A stretch of 19,389 nt of DNA from Clostridiales bacterium (GTDB lineage: Bacteria > Bacillota > Clostridia > Saccharofermentanales > Saccharofermentanaceae), in the NCBI GenBank assembly GCA_017612755.1, contig JAGAFH010000001.1, positions 1-19,389 of the forward strand, written 5' to 3'. A model generated the notes under the pieces. The model had not been told where the DNA came from, ran no database searches, and saw only the letters and a program-made list of their open reading frames with translations. Positions 1-7,780 of this stretch are shown piece by piece; the stretch's first letter is position 1; every line of letters begins with the position of its first letter. A program made the translations under genes and the position numbers.

Positions 1-904
1 AAATATCTCCTCCCAGGTTCTGGATAGCAGACATCATCTCATAGAAAAGATCTCTTGAGATAGTGTCCTGATGGCGGTTTATATAGCTCTTCAGCATGGG
101 GACCGCCTTTATGTCGCCATAGTCTGCAAGACAGATAACGGCATAGTTCTTATTGTTCATGAAACGGAATGCCATACGGAGAGCATCATAGATCTCATCC
201 TTATGATCTTCCTTACCGATATTTGTGAGCATGATCACCAGGTCCTCACAAGGGCCCTCCAGACCCGTTTCCTTCCTCTCCTCCAGGATGGAGATCATAA
301 GGGGAACTGACTCGGAAGGGAATGCTTCTATATACTCGGCTACTGAATCGGCAACGAAATCAGGTACCTTTTCGTAGCTCATAAATCTGTCGATGACCAT
401 TGAAAGAAGACCTGACTCCTTCATGGATGCAAGGATCCTGAAACAGGCCTTTACCTTCTGGAATTCCATCTCAAAGAGGGAATCCTCGTCGGAAAGCTCC
501 TCATCGGTCCAGGCTGCTGACCTGATGACTGATTCAGAATAGGAAATGACGTCATCCCTGTCAGAAGCGGAAGAAGCAGCCGAAACTATGGAATCAGGCA
601 CGCCTCTGTCAAGTTCCAGGGCGCTGTACTCTATGATCTCCTTAAGCTCATCAAAAGGAAGGGATGCAAAGTACTCATTCATGGACTTGCCGCCGAGAAG
701 ATCATTAGGTTCGTCCTCCATGATCTTACTCTGCTCCTCAGTCTCCTTCATTGCCACATGCTGAAGATATGTCTCATATGTGACGTCATCCTCCTCCGGA
801 GGCTTCTCGTCCATCCTGTCCGCAAATTCATCTATCTTCTGGTCCAGGATCAGTCCCACCAGCTTGTCATATCTTTCAAGTACCTGCTTTATCTCTTCTT
901 TCAT
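1..904 (-). CDS. Partial helical-repeat (HEAT-like) protein of unknown function, 3' end outside window
   Basis: An open frame runs leftwards from the ATG at 904 for 301 codons to the window edge with no stop, so only the N-terminal part is present. The start (MKEEIKQVLERYDKLVG) has an AAAGGTG ribosome binding site upstream and a good promoter at 944-971. There is no signal peptide or membrane segment, so it is probably cytoplasmic. The first ~150 residues are acidic and helical. The last ~100 residues contain stretches such as AVPMLKSYINRH and ALRMAFRFMNN that read like amphipathic helical repeats of HEAT type. I do not recognise the family. Similar acidic helical proteins in Clostridia sometimes carry a C-terminal SEC-C zinc motif, but that part would lie outside this window. 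No function can be assigned. Confidence 0.8.
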   Translation of the reverse strand, partial: MKEEIKQVLERYDKLVGLILDQKIDEFADRMDEKPPEEDDVTYETYLQHVAMKETEEQSKIMEDEPNDLLGGKSMNEYFASLPFDELKEIIEYSALELDRGVPDSIVSAASSASDRDDVISYSESVIRSAAWTDEELSDEDSLFEMEFQKVKACFRILASMKESGLLSMVIDRFMSYEKVPDFVADSVAEYIEAFPSESVPLMISILEERKETGLEGPCEDLVIMLTNIGKEDHKDEIYDALRMAFRFMNNKNYAVICLADYGDIKAVPMLKSYINRHQDTISRDLFYEMMSAIQNLGGDI

Positions 905-943
905 CTGAATACACCTTTTCTGATTACTGTTCTCACACAGATA

Positions 944-971
944 ATTATACATTGTTGATAATTCATTTCAA
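944..971 (-). promoter_or_regulatory. Promoter for the partial helical-repeat gene
   Basis: On the minus strand, TTGAAA (966-971) and a perfect TATAAT (944-949) are separated by 16 bp. The predicted start of transcription lies about 30 bp before the ATG at 904, which leaves room for the visible ribosome binding site. Confidence 0.65.
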
Positions 972-996
972 CAAACAGGGAACCTCTTTCAGGATA

Positions 997-1023
997 CAAA
1001 AAAGCTCCCGCATCTGCGGGAGC
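997..1023 (-). terminator. Intrinsic terminator of the LRR/cell-wall-binding gene
   Basis: The inverted repeat GCTCCCGCA / TGCGGGAGC (1004-1012 and 1015-1023) is followed on the minus strand by a run of six T. It lies 8 nt past the stop codon at 1032. The same sequence recurs behind the tRNA-Cys gene at 3325-3351. Confidence 0.9.
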
Positions 1024-1031
1024 CTTGATGT

Positions 1032-3257
1032 TTATGGATTAAGACAGACTCCATTGGAATTAAACTTATATGTCTTTCCTCCGATCACCTTTGATCCGGT
1101 GACCATCCTTCCATTTGGATCCAGATAATACCAATTGCCGTCAAGCTTGAGCCATCCGGTCCGCATAACTCCCTTGGAGCTAAAGTAATACCAGTAAGAT
1201 CCCACCCGGGTCCATCCCGTTGCCATGGAACCCGAAGGATTAAGTCTGTACCACTTGCCATCCAGTTCGAGCCATCCGGTCTGCATAACTCCCTTGGAGC
1301 TGAAGTAATACCAGGATCCGTTCACCTTAAGCCAGCCTGTCGCCATGGCTCCTGAAGCCTTGAAATAATACCAGTCACCGTCCAGCTTGAGCCATCCGGT
1401 CTGCATCACTCCATCGGTTCCCATGTAATACCAGGAAGAACCGACCTTAGCCCATCCCTTGGCCATCGCTCCTTTCGGCATAAAGTAATACCACTGGTCG
1501 TCGATACAGTAAAAACCCGTGATCATCTCATAATTAAAACTGAAATAATACTTTCTTCCGTTTGACATAGCCCACCCTTCTACAAGCTTTCCGTCAGATC
1601 CCGCATAATACCAGCTTCCGTCATAATCGATCCAGCCTATGCACATATGACAGTCAGACAGATCAAAGAAATACCTGTCACCTTCTATATCGGCCATACC
1701 CCAGGCGAGTTTCCCTGATCCCGTCACATAGAATCTGTCAGCGCCTTTCGTGATCCATGAAGGGGTCGTGATTAGATATCCCTCATCATCAAAGGCATAG
1801 TAAGACCCTGATATCTTACAGATACCGGTGACCATCCATCCGTGGCTGTCAAGATAGGAACTCTTACCGTTTGTCTCCACCCAGCCCTTTACCATAGATC
1901 CGGTAGACGGGTCAAAGTAGTAATAATGACCATCTATCTGCCTCCAGCCGGAGACCATCGTTCCGTCTGCCAGGAAATAATAGTCTTTTCCGTTTATCGT
2001 TTCCCATCCGACTGACATAGCACCGCTGCTTCCAAGATAGAACGTGCCTTTCTCTGTAGCGAGCCAGCCTGTTGCCATCTTTCCGTCAGTTCCAAGATAG
2101 TACCAGCTGTCATCGATCTTTATCCAGTCGACCTGCATATATCCGCTGAGATTAAAGTAATACCAGCTGCCGCCGATCTTATTCCACCCCTTGGCTGTCG
2201 AACCGTCGTGATTGATATAAAAAGTGCCATGGCTGTCCGTATCCCATCCGGAAACGATTATGGTAGTACCTGTGGTTACATAGAGATCATAGTTTTTCCC
2301 GCCTACATGCTCGTGATAAGCCTCATAGTATTCGTAGTTCCCATTTTCGTTCAGATACTGTCTGCTGTTATGTTCCCCGTTCCTGTACACATAGACCAGT
2401 TTGGGGCTTCCGCCAATATCGATAGTATTGACAGAGCTCTGACTCAGGATCAGGGCAAAAAGATCAGGATTGTTACTGATGTCAAGACTGGAGATATTTG
2501 TATAAGCGAGCCTGAGCTGTTCAAGACCCGGCATATTACTGACGTCAATGGAACTTATGGGATTATCATTCACCGATAGGAAGCGGAGCTTCGGGTTATT
2601 GCTCAGATCCAGAGATGAGATATTGTTACCGCTGACATCCAGATTTGTAAGTTTGGGGTTATTACTGACATTAAGGGATGAGATATGGTTCTCACTGATG
2701 TTCAGCGCTCCCAGATTCGGGTTTTGGGATATGTCCAGTTGGGTAAGGTTACTCCTGAAGCAGTAAAGAAGTGCAAGATTCGGGAAGAATGCGATCCCTG
2801 TAAGGTCAGATATACCGTTCTGGGAGACCTTCAATTCTATGACAGCTTCTCTTTCTTCCTGTGAGAGCATGCCATCCTGGTCCTTATCTATCTCTGCTCC
2901 GGCGATTATCGTCCTGAAGGCCTCGTCAGGGAAGTTGGACTTATTGATGACAACATAAGCAGCCGAGACCTCTCCCGCGTCATCCTCGAGGACTTCTATC
3001 TCATCGGAAGATCCTTCCTCAGAGACCGCTATGATCTCATCATCCGGGGCATCTGCGGATACTTCTTCCAAGGAGTCCTCTTCTTCAATGAAGATCTCCT
3101 CATCCGAAGATCCTTCTGTAGTCACATCTTCCTCTTCCGGGACTTCTTCGGCACAGGTCTCCTCCGTCTCAAAGATCTCTTCCTCATCAGCAAGAGAAAC
3201 AGTTCGCGATCCTAAGATGATACATGTGGCAAGAATAGTGGAAATCAGTTTTTTCAT
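1032..3257 (-). CDS. Secreted LRR / EF-hand / cell-wall-binding-repeat surface protein
   Basis: This is a 741-residue exported protein. The start is placed at MKKLISTILA (3257) because GGAGGGG lies 6 nt upstream; 28 further in-frame codons before it would not give a signal peptide. Residues 1-23 form a signal peptide, probably cut after SLA. Residues 24-99 are a Glu/Asp-rich linker. Residues 124-135 match a 12-residue EF-hand loop (D124, D126, D128, G129, E135), which suggests calcium binding. Residues ~138-287 are leucine-rich repeats of the LxxLDISxNPxL type. Residues ~344-741 hold about 20 copies of an aromatic ~20-residue unit (WYYF...G.M.TGW), the choline/glucan-binding (CW_binding_1) type. 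It probably sits non-covalently on the cell wall or binds polysaccharide, with the LRR part facing partners. There is no LPxTG motif and no catalytic domain. It is monocistronic, with its own promoter and terminator. Confidence 0.88.
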   Translation of the reverse strand: MKKLISTILATCIILGSRTVSLADEEEIFETEETCAEEVPEEEDVTTEGSSDEEIFIEEEDSLEEVSADAPDDEIIAVSEEGSSDEIEVLEDDAGEVSAAYVVINKSNFPDEAFRTIIAGAEIDKDQDGMLSQEEREAVIELKVSQNGISDLTGIAFFPNLALLYCFRSNLTQLDISQNPNLGALNISENHISSLNVSNNPKLTNLDVSGNNISSLDLSNNPKLRFLSVNDNPISSIDVSNMPGLEQLRLAYTNISSLDISNNPDLFALILSQSSVNTIDIGGSPKLVYVYRNGEHNSRQYLNENGNYEYYEAYHEHVGGKNYDLYVTTGTTIIVSGWDTDSHGTFYINHDGSTAKGWNKIGGSWYYFNLSGYMQVDWIKIDDSWYYLGTDGKMATGWLATEKGTFYLGSSGAMSVGWETINGKDYYFLADGTMVSGWRQIDGHYYYFDPSTGSMVKGWVETNGKSSYLDSHGWMVTGICKISGSYYAFDDEGYLITTPSWITKGADRFYVTGSGKLAWGMADIEGDRYFFDLSDCHMCIGWIDYDGSWYYAGSDGKLVEGWAMSNGRKYYFSFNYEMITGFYCIDDQWYYFMPKGAMAKGWAKVGSSWYYMGTDGVMQTGWLKLDGDWYYFKASGAMATGWLKVNGSWYYFSSKGVMQTGWLELDGKWYRLNPSGSMATGWTRVGSYWYYFSSKGVMRTGWLKLDGNWYYLDPNGRMVTGSKVIGGKTYKFNSNGVCLNP
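1035..2228 (-). repeat. Tandem ~60-nt cell-wall-binding repeats inside the surface protein gene
   Basis: About 20 units of 57-66 nt encode residues ~344-741. The units nearest the 3' end (about 1090-1440) are almost identical at the DNA level: the segment around AACTCCCTTGGAGCT recurs at about 1169 and 1288. The 5' units are diverged. This pattern suggests recent expansion of the C-terminal copies by slippage or recombination. Confidence 0.8.
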
Positions 3258-3278
3258 AGTCAACCCCTCCATAGAAGG

Positions 3279-3308
3279 ATTATACTTTGGGCCGGCAATA
3301 TGCGTCAA
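3279..3308 (-). promoter_or_regulatory. Promoter of the LRR surface protein gene
   Basis: On the minus strand, TTGACG (3303-3308) and TATAAT (3279-3284) are separated by 18 bp. The predicted transcript begins near 3272 and still includes the GGAGGGG ribosome binding site of the start at 3257. This supports choosing that start over the upstream in-frame codons. Confidence 0.65.
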
Positions 3309-3324
3309 TAAAGGTTTGGAAGCA

Positions 3325-3351
3325 CAAAAAAGCTCCCGCATCTGCGGGAGC
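3325..3351 (-). terminator. Intrinsic terminator of tRNA-Cys
   Basis: This has the same GCTCCCGCA / TGCGGGAGC stem and T-run as 997-1023. It is placed 12 nt downstream of the CCA end of the tRNA-Cys gene. The identical stretch covers 28 nt (996-1023 and 3324-3351). Confidence 0.9.
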
Positions 3352-3363
3352 TTTCCGTCTTTG

Positions 3364-3438
3364 TGGAGGTGCCACCCGGATTTGAACCGGGGAATAAAGG
3401 TTTTGCAGACCTTGGCCTTACCGCTTGGCTATGGCACC
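3364..3438 (-). tRNA. tRNA-Cys (GCA)
   Basis: This 75-nt gene on the minus strand folds as a cloverleaf. The acceptor stem GGTGCCA pairs with TGGCACC, the anticodon loop CTGCAAA gives anticodon GCA, and the T arm contains GGTTCAAATCC. The discriminator base is U, as expected for Cys, and the CCA end is encoded. It has its own promoter (3451-3479) and terminator (3325-3351), so it is a single-gene transcript. Confidence 0.95.
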
Positions 3439-3450
3439 ATGTGCCTGATT

Positions 3451-3479
3451 ATTATGAATGTGACAGTGTGTTTTGTCAA
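3451..3479 (-). promoter_or_regulatory. tRNA-Cys promoter
   Basis: A perfect TTGACA (3474-3479) and CATAAT (3451-3456) on the minus strand are separated by 17 bp. The -10 box ends 12 bp before the mature 5' end of tRNA-Cys. Confidence 0.8.
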
Positions 3480-3493
3480 GATAAAAATCCCCT

Positions 3494-3521
3494 TTGATAA
3501 TGGTCCCGCGTCTAATATAAT
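3494..3521 (+). promoter_or_regulatory. Promoter of the ABC-2 exporter operon
   Basis: TTGATA (3494-3499) and TATAAT (3516-3521) are separated by 16 bp. The predicted transcription start near 3528 leaves only about 3 nt before the ATG at 3531, which implies a leaderless or near-leaderless mRNA. The promoter is back-to-back with the tRNA-Cys promoter. Confidence 0.6.
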
Positions 3522-3530
3522 AAATAAGGT

Positions 3531-4790
3531 ATGAGAAGGATAGTATGTGTTTTTAAATGGGAGATCAGCAAGATCTTCGACAACTGGCGCAAGGCTTTAG
3601 CAGTTATACTCCTGCCTGCAGTGATCATGATGCTTGCCCTTAATATCTTCCCCATGATAATCAACTACATGTCTACGGGAAGCCTTAACCAGCGTCCTAT
3701 CTATGTGGTGAATGCCCCCGCTTCTTTTCTTGACTATGTTGATTCCACTGAAGGAACAACAGTCTACAAGTATAACTTCATCCCTTTAGACGGGTTTATC
3801 GAGGAATATTTCGACACGGGCAGATATAATGATGCCGTCCAAAACGGAGATATCTTCCTTTTCTTCTCTTCCGAAATGGAGGACGAAGACTTTGACAAGG
3901 AGGTCAGCGGTTTCTATGAGACCCTGGCATCAGGAGATACAGATGCGGAAAGTGATGCGGTCATCTATATCGGATATAATAGCGAGCTCATCTCAGTAGA
4001 GAACAAAGTACTTCAGTTTGAGGACACCGTCTTATCCGACTATCAGGATTATGCGGAAGATTACCTGGGTTCCGCCTACGCAAAGATCGGTATAGATTAC
4101 TTCTCCGTAGACAGCTTTAACCCCGTAACCAAAACACTGACTTACAGGAGCAGCGCCAATACAGGAGCCGCCAGAGTTATCCCGGGCGTATTGGCCCTTC
4201 TCATGTATTACTGTGCCTATTCCCTTTCCTGCGATATGTTCGCATCCGAAAAGGACCGCGGTTTTTTCACCAAGCTCCTCATGACGCCGGTAAAGCCCTC
4301 TGAGATAATAAAAGGCAAGTTCATGGCTATCATATCCATCGTTACGGTGGCTTCCGTGGTCACCTTTTTCTTCCTGTTCCTGTCTTCCTGGCTCAACAGG
4401 AGCAACGATGCCATGTCACTTCTTCCCTTCGGAATGCTCCTTACCCCCACCCAGCTCATCTATATGCTGCTGGTCATCCCGGGGACTGCCTTTACCATGA
4501 CAGCCCTCACCTTTAACATCACATTTGCCCTTACAAAGATGGATGAGATCATCACGAACCTCCAGTTCCCCCTGGTCCTCTTCCTCTTTGATTTCTTTAT
4601 TTCCATGTTCCGCTGGCAGAGACCCGTCTGGCTCGAATACCTGATCCCCATGCACAACACCATCGCTGTGGTCAGGGATATATTCATGTCCCAGCATTCA
4701 CTGCCGAGAATACTTATATCCATCCTCGTAAATATCCTTGCGGGGACCATAATCTACCGCAAGACATGCAAGAAGGAAGGTTTCCAATGA
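3531..4790 (+). CDS. ABC-2 family permease of an exporter (NatB-like)
   Basis: This 419-residue membrane protein is the first gene of a three-gene exporter operon. One N-terminal membrane helix (~22-43) is followed by a long extracytoplasmic region (~45-215) and a C-terminal bundle of about five or six helices. The cytoplasmic loop SEKDRGFFTKLLMTPVKPSE is the usual ABC-2 coupling segment (acidic/RG, then P, then a GK after it). Its N-terminal part shares the pattern VVNAPxSxxDxV/I with the permease two genes downstream, so the two are probably paralogous halves of a heterodimer. The next gene starts inside its stop codon (ATGA), so translation is coupled. The start has no usable ribosome binding site; AAGG lies 1 nt before the ATG. 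The substrate is unknown. Na+ (NatAB) or peptide export is possible by family only. Confidence 0.85.
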   Translation: MRRIVCVFKWEISKIFDNWRKALAVILLPAVIMMLALNIFPMIINYMSTGSLNQRPIYVVNAPASFLDYVDSTEGTTVYKYNFIPLDGFIEEYFDTGRYNDAVQNGDIFLFFSSEMEDEDFDKEVSGFYETLASGDTDAESDAVIYIGYNSELISVENKVLQFEDTVLSDYQDYAEDYLGSAYAKIGIDYFSVDSFNPVTKTLTYRSSANTGAARVIPGVLALLMYYCAYSLSCDMFASEKDRGFFTKLLMTPVKPSEIIKGKFMAIISIVTVASVVTFFFLFLSSWLNRSNDAMSLLPFGMLLTPTQLIYMLLVIPGTAFTMTALTFNITFALTKMDEIITNLQFPLVLFLFDFFISMFRWQRPVWLEYLIPMHNTIAVVRDIFMSQHSLPRILISILVNILAGTIIYRKTCKKEGFQ

Positions 4791-5518
4791 TCACCGTAAA
4801 AGACGTAAGGAAAAGCTATGATAAGTCCTCTGAGATAATCAAAGGCGTAAGCTTTCATGTGGAAAAAGGTATGATCTACGGTCTCCTGGGTCCTAACGGA
4901 GCCGGTAAGACTACGCTGATGCAGATCATTGCCACCCTCTCAAAGCCCTCCTCGGGAACGGTTACCATCTGCGGTCTCTCTCCCGAAACAGACCTTCTGG
5001 AGATCCATAAGAAGATCGGCTTTCTTACCACAGAGATAAAGCTGGATCCGCTTTCGTCCCCCAACAAGCTCTTCGATTTCTTCGCTGAACTTTACGATAT
5101 ACCTTCAGGCGAGGTAGAAAACCTTAAGAAGACTTCCTTTGAAAGATTCGGCATCGAACCCTTTGCAGACAAGAAGATAATCGAGCTTTCCACAGGCATG
5201 AAGCAGAAGGTCTCCATCGCCATCAGCCTTATACACAATCCGCCGGTGATCATCTTCGATGAGCCTACCAACGGTCTTGACATCCTTACGTCAAAACAGG
5301 TAACAGACTATCTTCTGGAACTTAGGGAAAACGGACATGCCATCATCCTTTCAACCCACATCTTCTCTGTAGCAGAGCAGCTCTGTGACGAGATAGGCAT
5401 CCTGGTAGACGGAAATATAGTAGCTTCGGGAAGCGTTTCCGAACTCATAGAACTGACAGGCACAGATTCTTTCGAAAAGGCCTTCTTCGACCTTTATGTA
5501 AAGAACCACAAGGAATGA
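4787..5518 (+). CDS. ABC exporter ATP-binding subunit (NatA-like)
   Basis: This 243-residue cytoplasmic ATPase energises the flanking permeases. The start at 4787 is chosen because it overlaps the upstream stop as ATGA and has AAGGAAGG 6 nt before it. Seven further in-frame codons upstream are not needed. Walker A is GPNGAGKT (35-42), the signature is LSTGM (134-138, not the usual LSGG), Walker B is VIIFDEP (154-160), the D-loop is NGLD and the switch His is H191 (STHIF). The sequence GFLTTEIKLD in place of a Q-loop glutamine is similar to NatA-type subunits. Length is normal for the family. The next gene begins 3 nt after its stop codon. Confidence 0.92.
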   Translation: MITVKDVRKSYDKSSEIIKGVSFHVEKGMIYGLLGPNGAGKTTLMQIIATLSKPSSGTVTICGLSPETDLLEIHKKIGFLTTEIKLDPLSSPNKLFDFFAELYDIPSGEVENLKKTSFERFGIEPFADKKIIELSTGMKQKVSIAISLIHNPPVIIFDEPTNGLDILTSKQVTDYLLELRENGHAIILSTHIFSVAEQLCDEIGILVDGNIVASGSVSELIELTGTDSFEKAFFDLYVKNHKE

Positions 5519-5521
5519 TAA

Positions 5522-7780
5522 ATGGATAGAACGGTAAAAGCGATAATAAAGAAACTGTTCTTCAAACAGGACAGGCTCAAGACACAGGTACCGAATGCGA
5601 CCTTCCTGGTGTCCGTGGGTTTTGTCGCCATGTTTTCTCTTGTGATGCTGAGCCTTATCGTTCCCTGGCTCCGCTATTTCTATTTTGATACCAGGACAAA
5701 TGACATCCTGGTGGTGAACGCTCCCGATTCCTATATTGATTTTATCGAAAATGAGGAGTCCGGAAGATACCCTTTCGGCAAAGTGATCACCAACAGATCC
5801 TCCAACGCCTATTATGATTTTCTGGCCATAGGAAAATGGCTCCACAAGGAAGATGCTTTTATGGCCATCGTCTTCCCCGATGACTTCGATTACTACGCAT
5901 CCAAAGGACAGGAGACGGAAGTCCTCACCTACTGCAGGACCGACTCCCTGGACTACATCGAATGGAAAGACTATGTTATCGATGAGCATCTGGACAGCTA
6001 CAGGAACTATCTCAGGGACAGGAATGATATCCCCGTTTCCGAAAACGATGCCTTTATCATCAAGGAAGACGCGATGACATTCTCAAAGCTTTCCGGTACG
6101 GAAGAATTTATCCGGGCCATGGCAAAAAACGTATTCCCCATATGTACCTTTATCATCATCCTCTATGTTTCCATGAGCGTGGGAACGAATGCCATTGCCG
6201 GCGAAAAAGAGAGGGGCACCTTTACGGGTATCATCATGACTCCGGCTCCCAGAAGATCCATCGCCCTGGGCAATATCCTCGGGGTTGCCCTGAACAGCTA
6301 TATCCCCGCTTTCATAGGATTGTTCCTGATGTGGCTCCTGCCGCCATACAGATCTTTGGAAGGATTGTTATATATCCTTCTTCTGACTCTGTCCCTGGCT
6401 CTTCTCATCGCTTCCGTGACCATACTCATATCGGTTATGAACGACAACGTCATATCGGCCCAGACCGCCTTTCTTCCCATCTTCCTGGTACTGATCGCAG
6501 TCTGCGTTTCCTGTATGCAGGAAGGTAAGAACACCGCAAGGCTTTTCAATATGATCCCGGTCTACGGTCACTTCTACGGAATGGGAAAGAGCCTTTTGGG
6601 AGAAGCTTCCCTGATCGATATCCTTGTCTGTACCCTTGTTTCCCTGATCCTTTCAGGAGTATGTGTCCATTACTGCGTTAAGCTCCTTTCAAAGGAAAGG
6701 TTTACGGCTTCCATCGACACCGTTACTGCCAAGGAACTCAAGCAGGCGAAGCGCCTGAAGGCAAAGTTGCAGGAAGACTTCGTTTCCAGGCCGAGGGCCG
6801 TCATCTTCGGCTACAGGCCCAAAAAGAGAACTTCTCTTATGAACTTCATATCAGACCAGATCATGTATCCTCTGGCCCTGCTTTCCGTTTTCCAGATGAT
6901 AGCGGTCATTCCCACCATTATCAGGTTCATGAAAAAACCGGAGTATACTGACTACATCGCTTCCCTTCAGGATGTTACGTCCACCAAGGAGATCATCCTC
7001 AAGTCTTTTGAGGTCATGAATATATTTATGTCAGATCCCGTGTTCCTGATCCTGTTCGGCATCGGATATATCCTTATGATCGACAGATATATCCACCGGG
7101 TGACCAAAAAGGAAAAGAACTCCCTTGAGACTATCGGATTTAAGAAAGAAAACGCTGTCAGGAAATACCTGACAGGTCTTCTGGTCGGGTTTATCATGAT
7201 CACCGGCGTATTCCTGCTCCTTAATGTCACAGGACAGATCAAGTCTGTATCTGCAGGCATCGAATTCAGCTGTATCCCTCTTTTCATCGCCTATCTGTTT
7301 ATGTGGATACCCCAGGGGGCCACGGAAGAGATCATGTTCAGAGGTTTTATGATGTCCAGGGTCGCCTCCAGGTTCGGCCTGGCCGCAGCCATGTTCTTCC
7401 AGTCACTTATGTTCGCCCTTTTCCACGGCATGAATATAGGATTTACTCCCCTTGCCGGAATAAACCTTCTTCTTATAGCTCTCTTCTTCGGATTGTGGGC
7501 CTACTACTCTGAAAGCATCTGGAGCACCTGTGCAGCCCATACCATATGGAACCTGTCCCAGGGAAATATCTACGGACTTCAGGTATCAGGAAACCAGAGT
7601 GCCGCTTCCATCCTCTCCTGCGAATACTATAGAAGCGCCAGCGATCTTATTACCGGAGGTGCCTTCGGTCCCGAGGGAGGTCTGTGCGTAACGGCAGTTT
7701 CCCTGATCGCCATCGCCGCAGTGGTCATCTTCTATAAGGTCATTATTCCGCGAAAAACACCTTCCGCCCCGAAGGCGTAA
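5522..7780 (+). CDS. ABC-2 permease fused to a CPBP (CAAX-type) intramembrane protease
   Basis: This 752-residue two-domain membrane protein is the last gene of the exporter operon. Residues 1-~395 are an ABC-2 permease: helix ~25-52, an extracytoplasmic loop containing VVNAPDSYIDFI, the coupling segment GEKERGTFTGIIMTP (227-241), then several helices. Residues ~440-740 are a CPBP/CAAX protease (ABI) domain with the three conserved motifs: EE602-603 with R607 (GATEEIMFRG), H635 (FALFHGMN), and H673/N677 (HTIWN). All presumed catalytic residues are present, so the protease is probably active. Fusions of this kind are known in Bacillota, but what they cleave or export is not established. AAGGA lies 7 nt before the ATG. 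The 3' end overlaps the convergent btuD by 38 nt, with no terminator between them. Confidence 0.9.
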   Translation: MDRTVKAIIKKLFFKQDRLKTQVPNATFLVSVGFVAMFSLVMLSLIVPWLRYFYFDTRTNDILVVNAPDSYIDFIENEESGRYPFGKVITNRSSNAYYDFLAIGKWLHKEDAFMAIVFPDDFDYYASKGQETEVLTYCRTDSLDYIEWKDYVIDEHLDSYRNYLRDRNDIPVSENDAFIIKEDAMTFSKLSGTEEFIRAMAKNVFPICTFIIILYVSMSVGTNAIAGEKERGTFTGIIMTPAPRRSIALGNILGVALNSYIPAFIGLFLMWLLPPYRSLEGLLYILLLTLSLALLIASVTILISVMNDNVISAQTAFLPIFLVLIAVCVSCMQEGKNTARLFNMIPVYGHFYGMGKSLLGEASLIDILVCTLVSLILSGVCVHYCVKLLSKERFTASIDTVTAKELKQAKRLKAKLQEDFVSRPRAVIFGYRPKKRTSLMNFISDQIMYPLALLSVFQMIAVIPTIIRFMKKPEYTDYIASLQDVTSTKEIILKSFEVMNIFMSDPVFLILFGIGYILMIDRYIHRVTKKEKNSLETIGFKKENAVRKYLTGLLVGFIMITGVFLLLNVTGQIKSVSAGIEFSCIPLFIAYLFMWIPQGATEEIMFRGFMMSRVASRFGLAAAMFFQSLMFALFHGMNIGFTPLAGINLLLIALFFGLWAYYSESIWSTCAAHTIWNLSQGNIYGLQVSGNQSAASILSCEYYRSASDLITGGAFGPEGGLCVTAVSLIAIAAVVIFYKVIIPRKTPSAPKA

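Noticed and set aside
71..958. Three short plus-strand open frames at the left edge
   Set aside because: They are antisense to the long uninterrupted minus-strand frame 904-1, which has a promoter and ribosome binding site.
1035..2228. Regular ~60-nt repeats considered as a CRISPR array
   Set aside because: The units are coding, in frame, imperfect and without unique spacers; they encode wall-binding repeats.
3031..3534. A 167-codon plus-strand open frame rich in serine
   Set aside because: It is the antisense of the acidic linker of the surface protein (Glu/Asp codons read as Ser/Ser-like), crosses a tRNA and a promoter, and has no ribosome binding site.
5351..5989. A 212-codon minus-strand open frame
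   Set aside because: It lies opposite the ATPase and the permease-protease genes, shows no domain, and has no start signals. It is a shadow.
3531..7780. Bacteriocin biosynthesis cluster around the exporter
   Set aside because: No precursor peptide, modification enzyme or immunity gene is visible next to it; only an exporter with a protease domain is seen.
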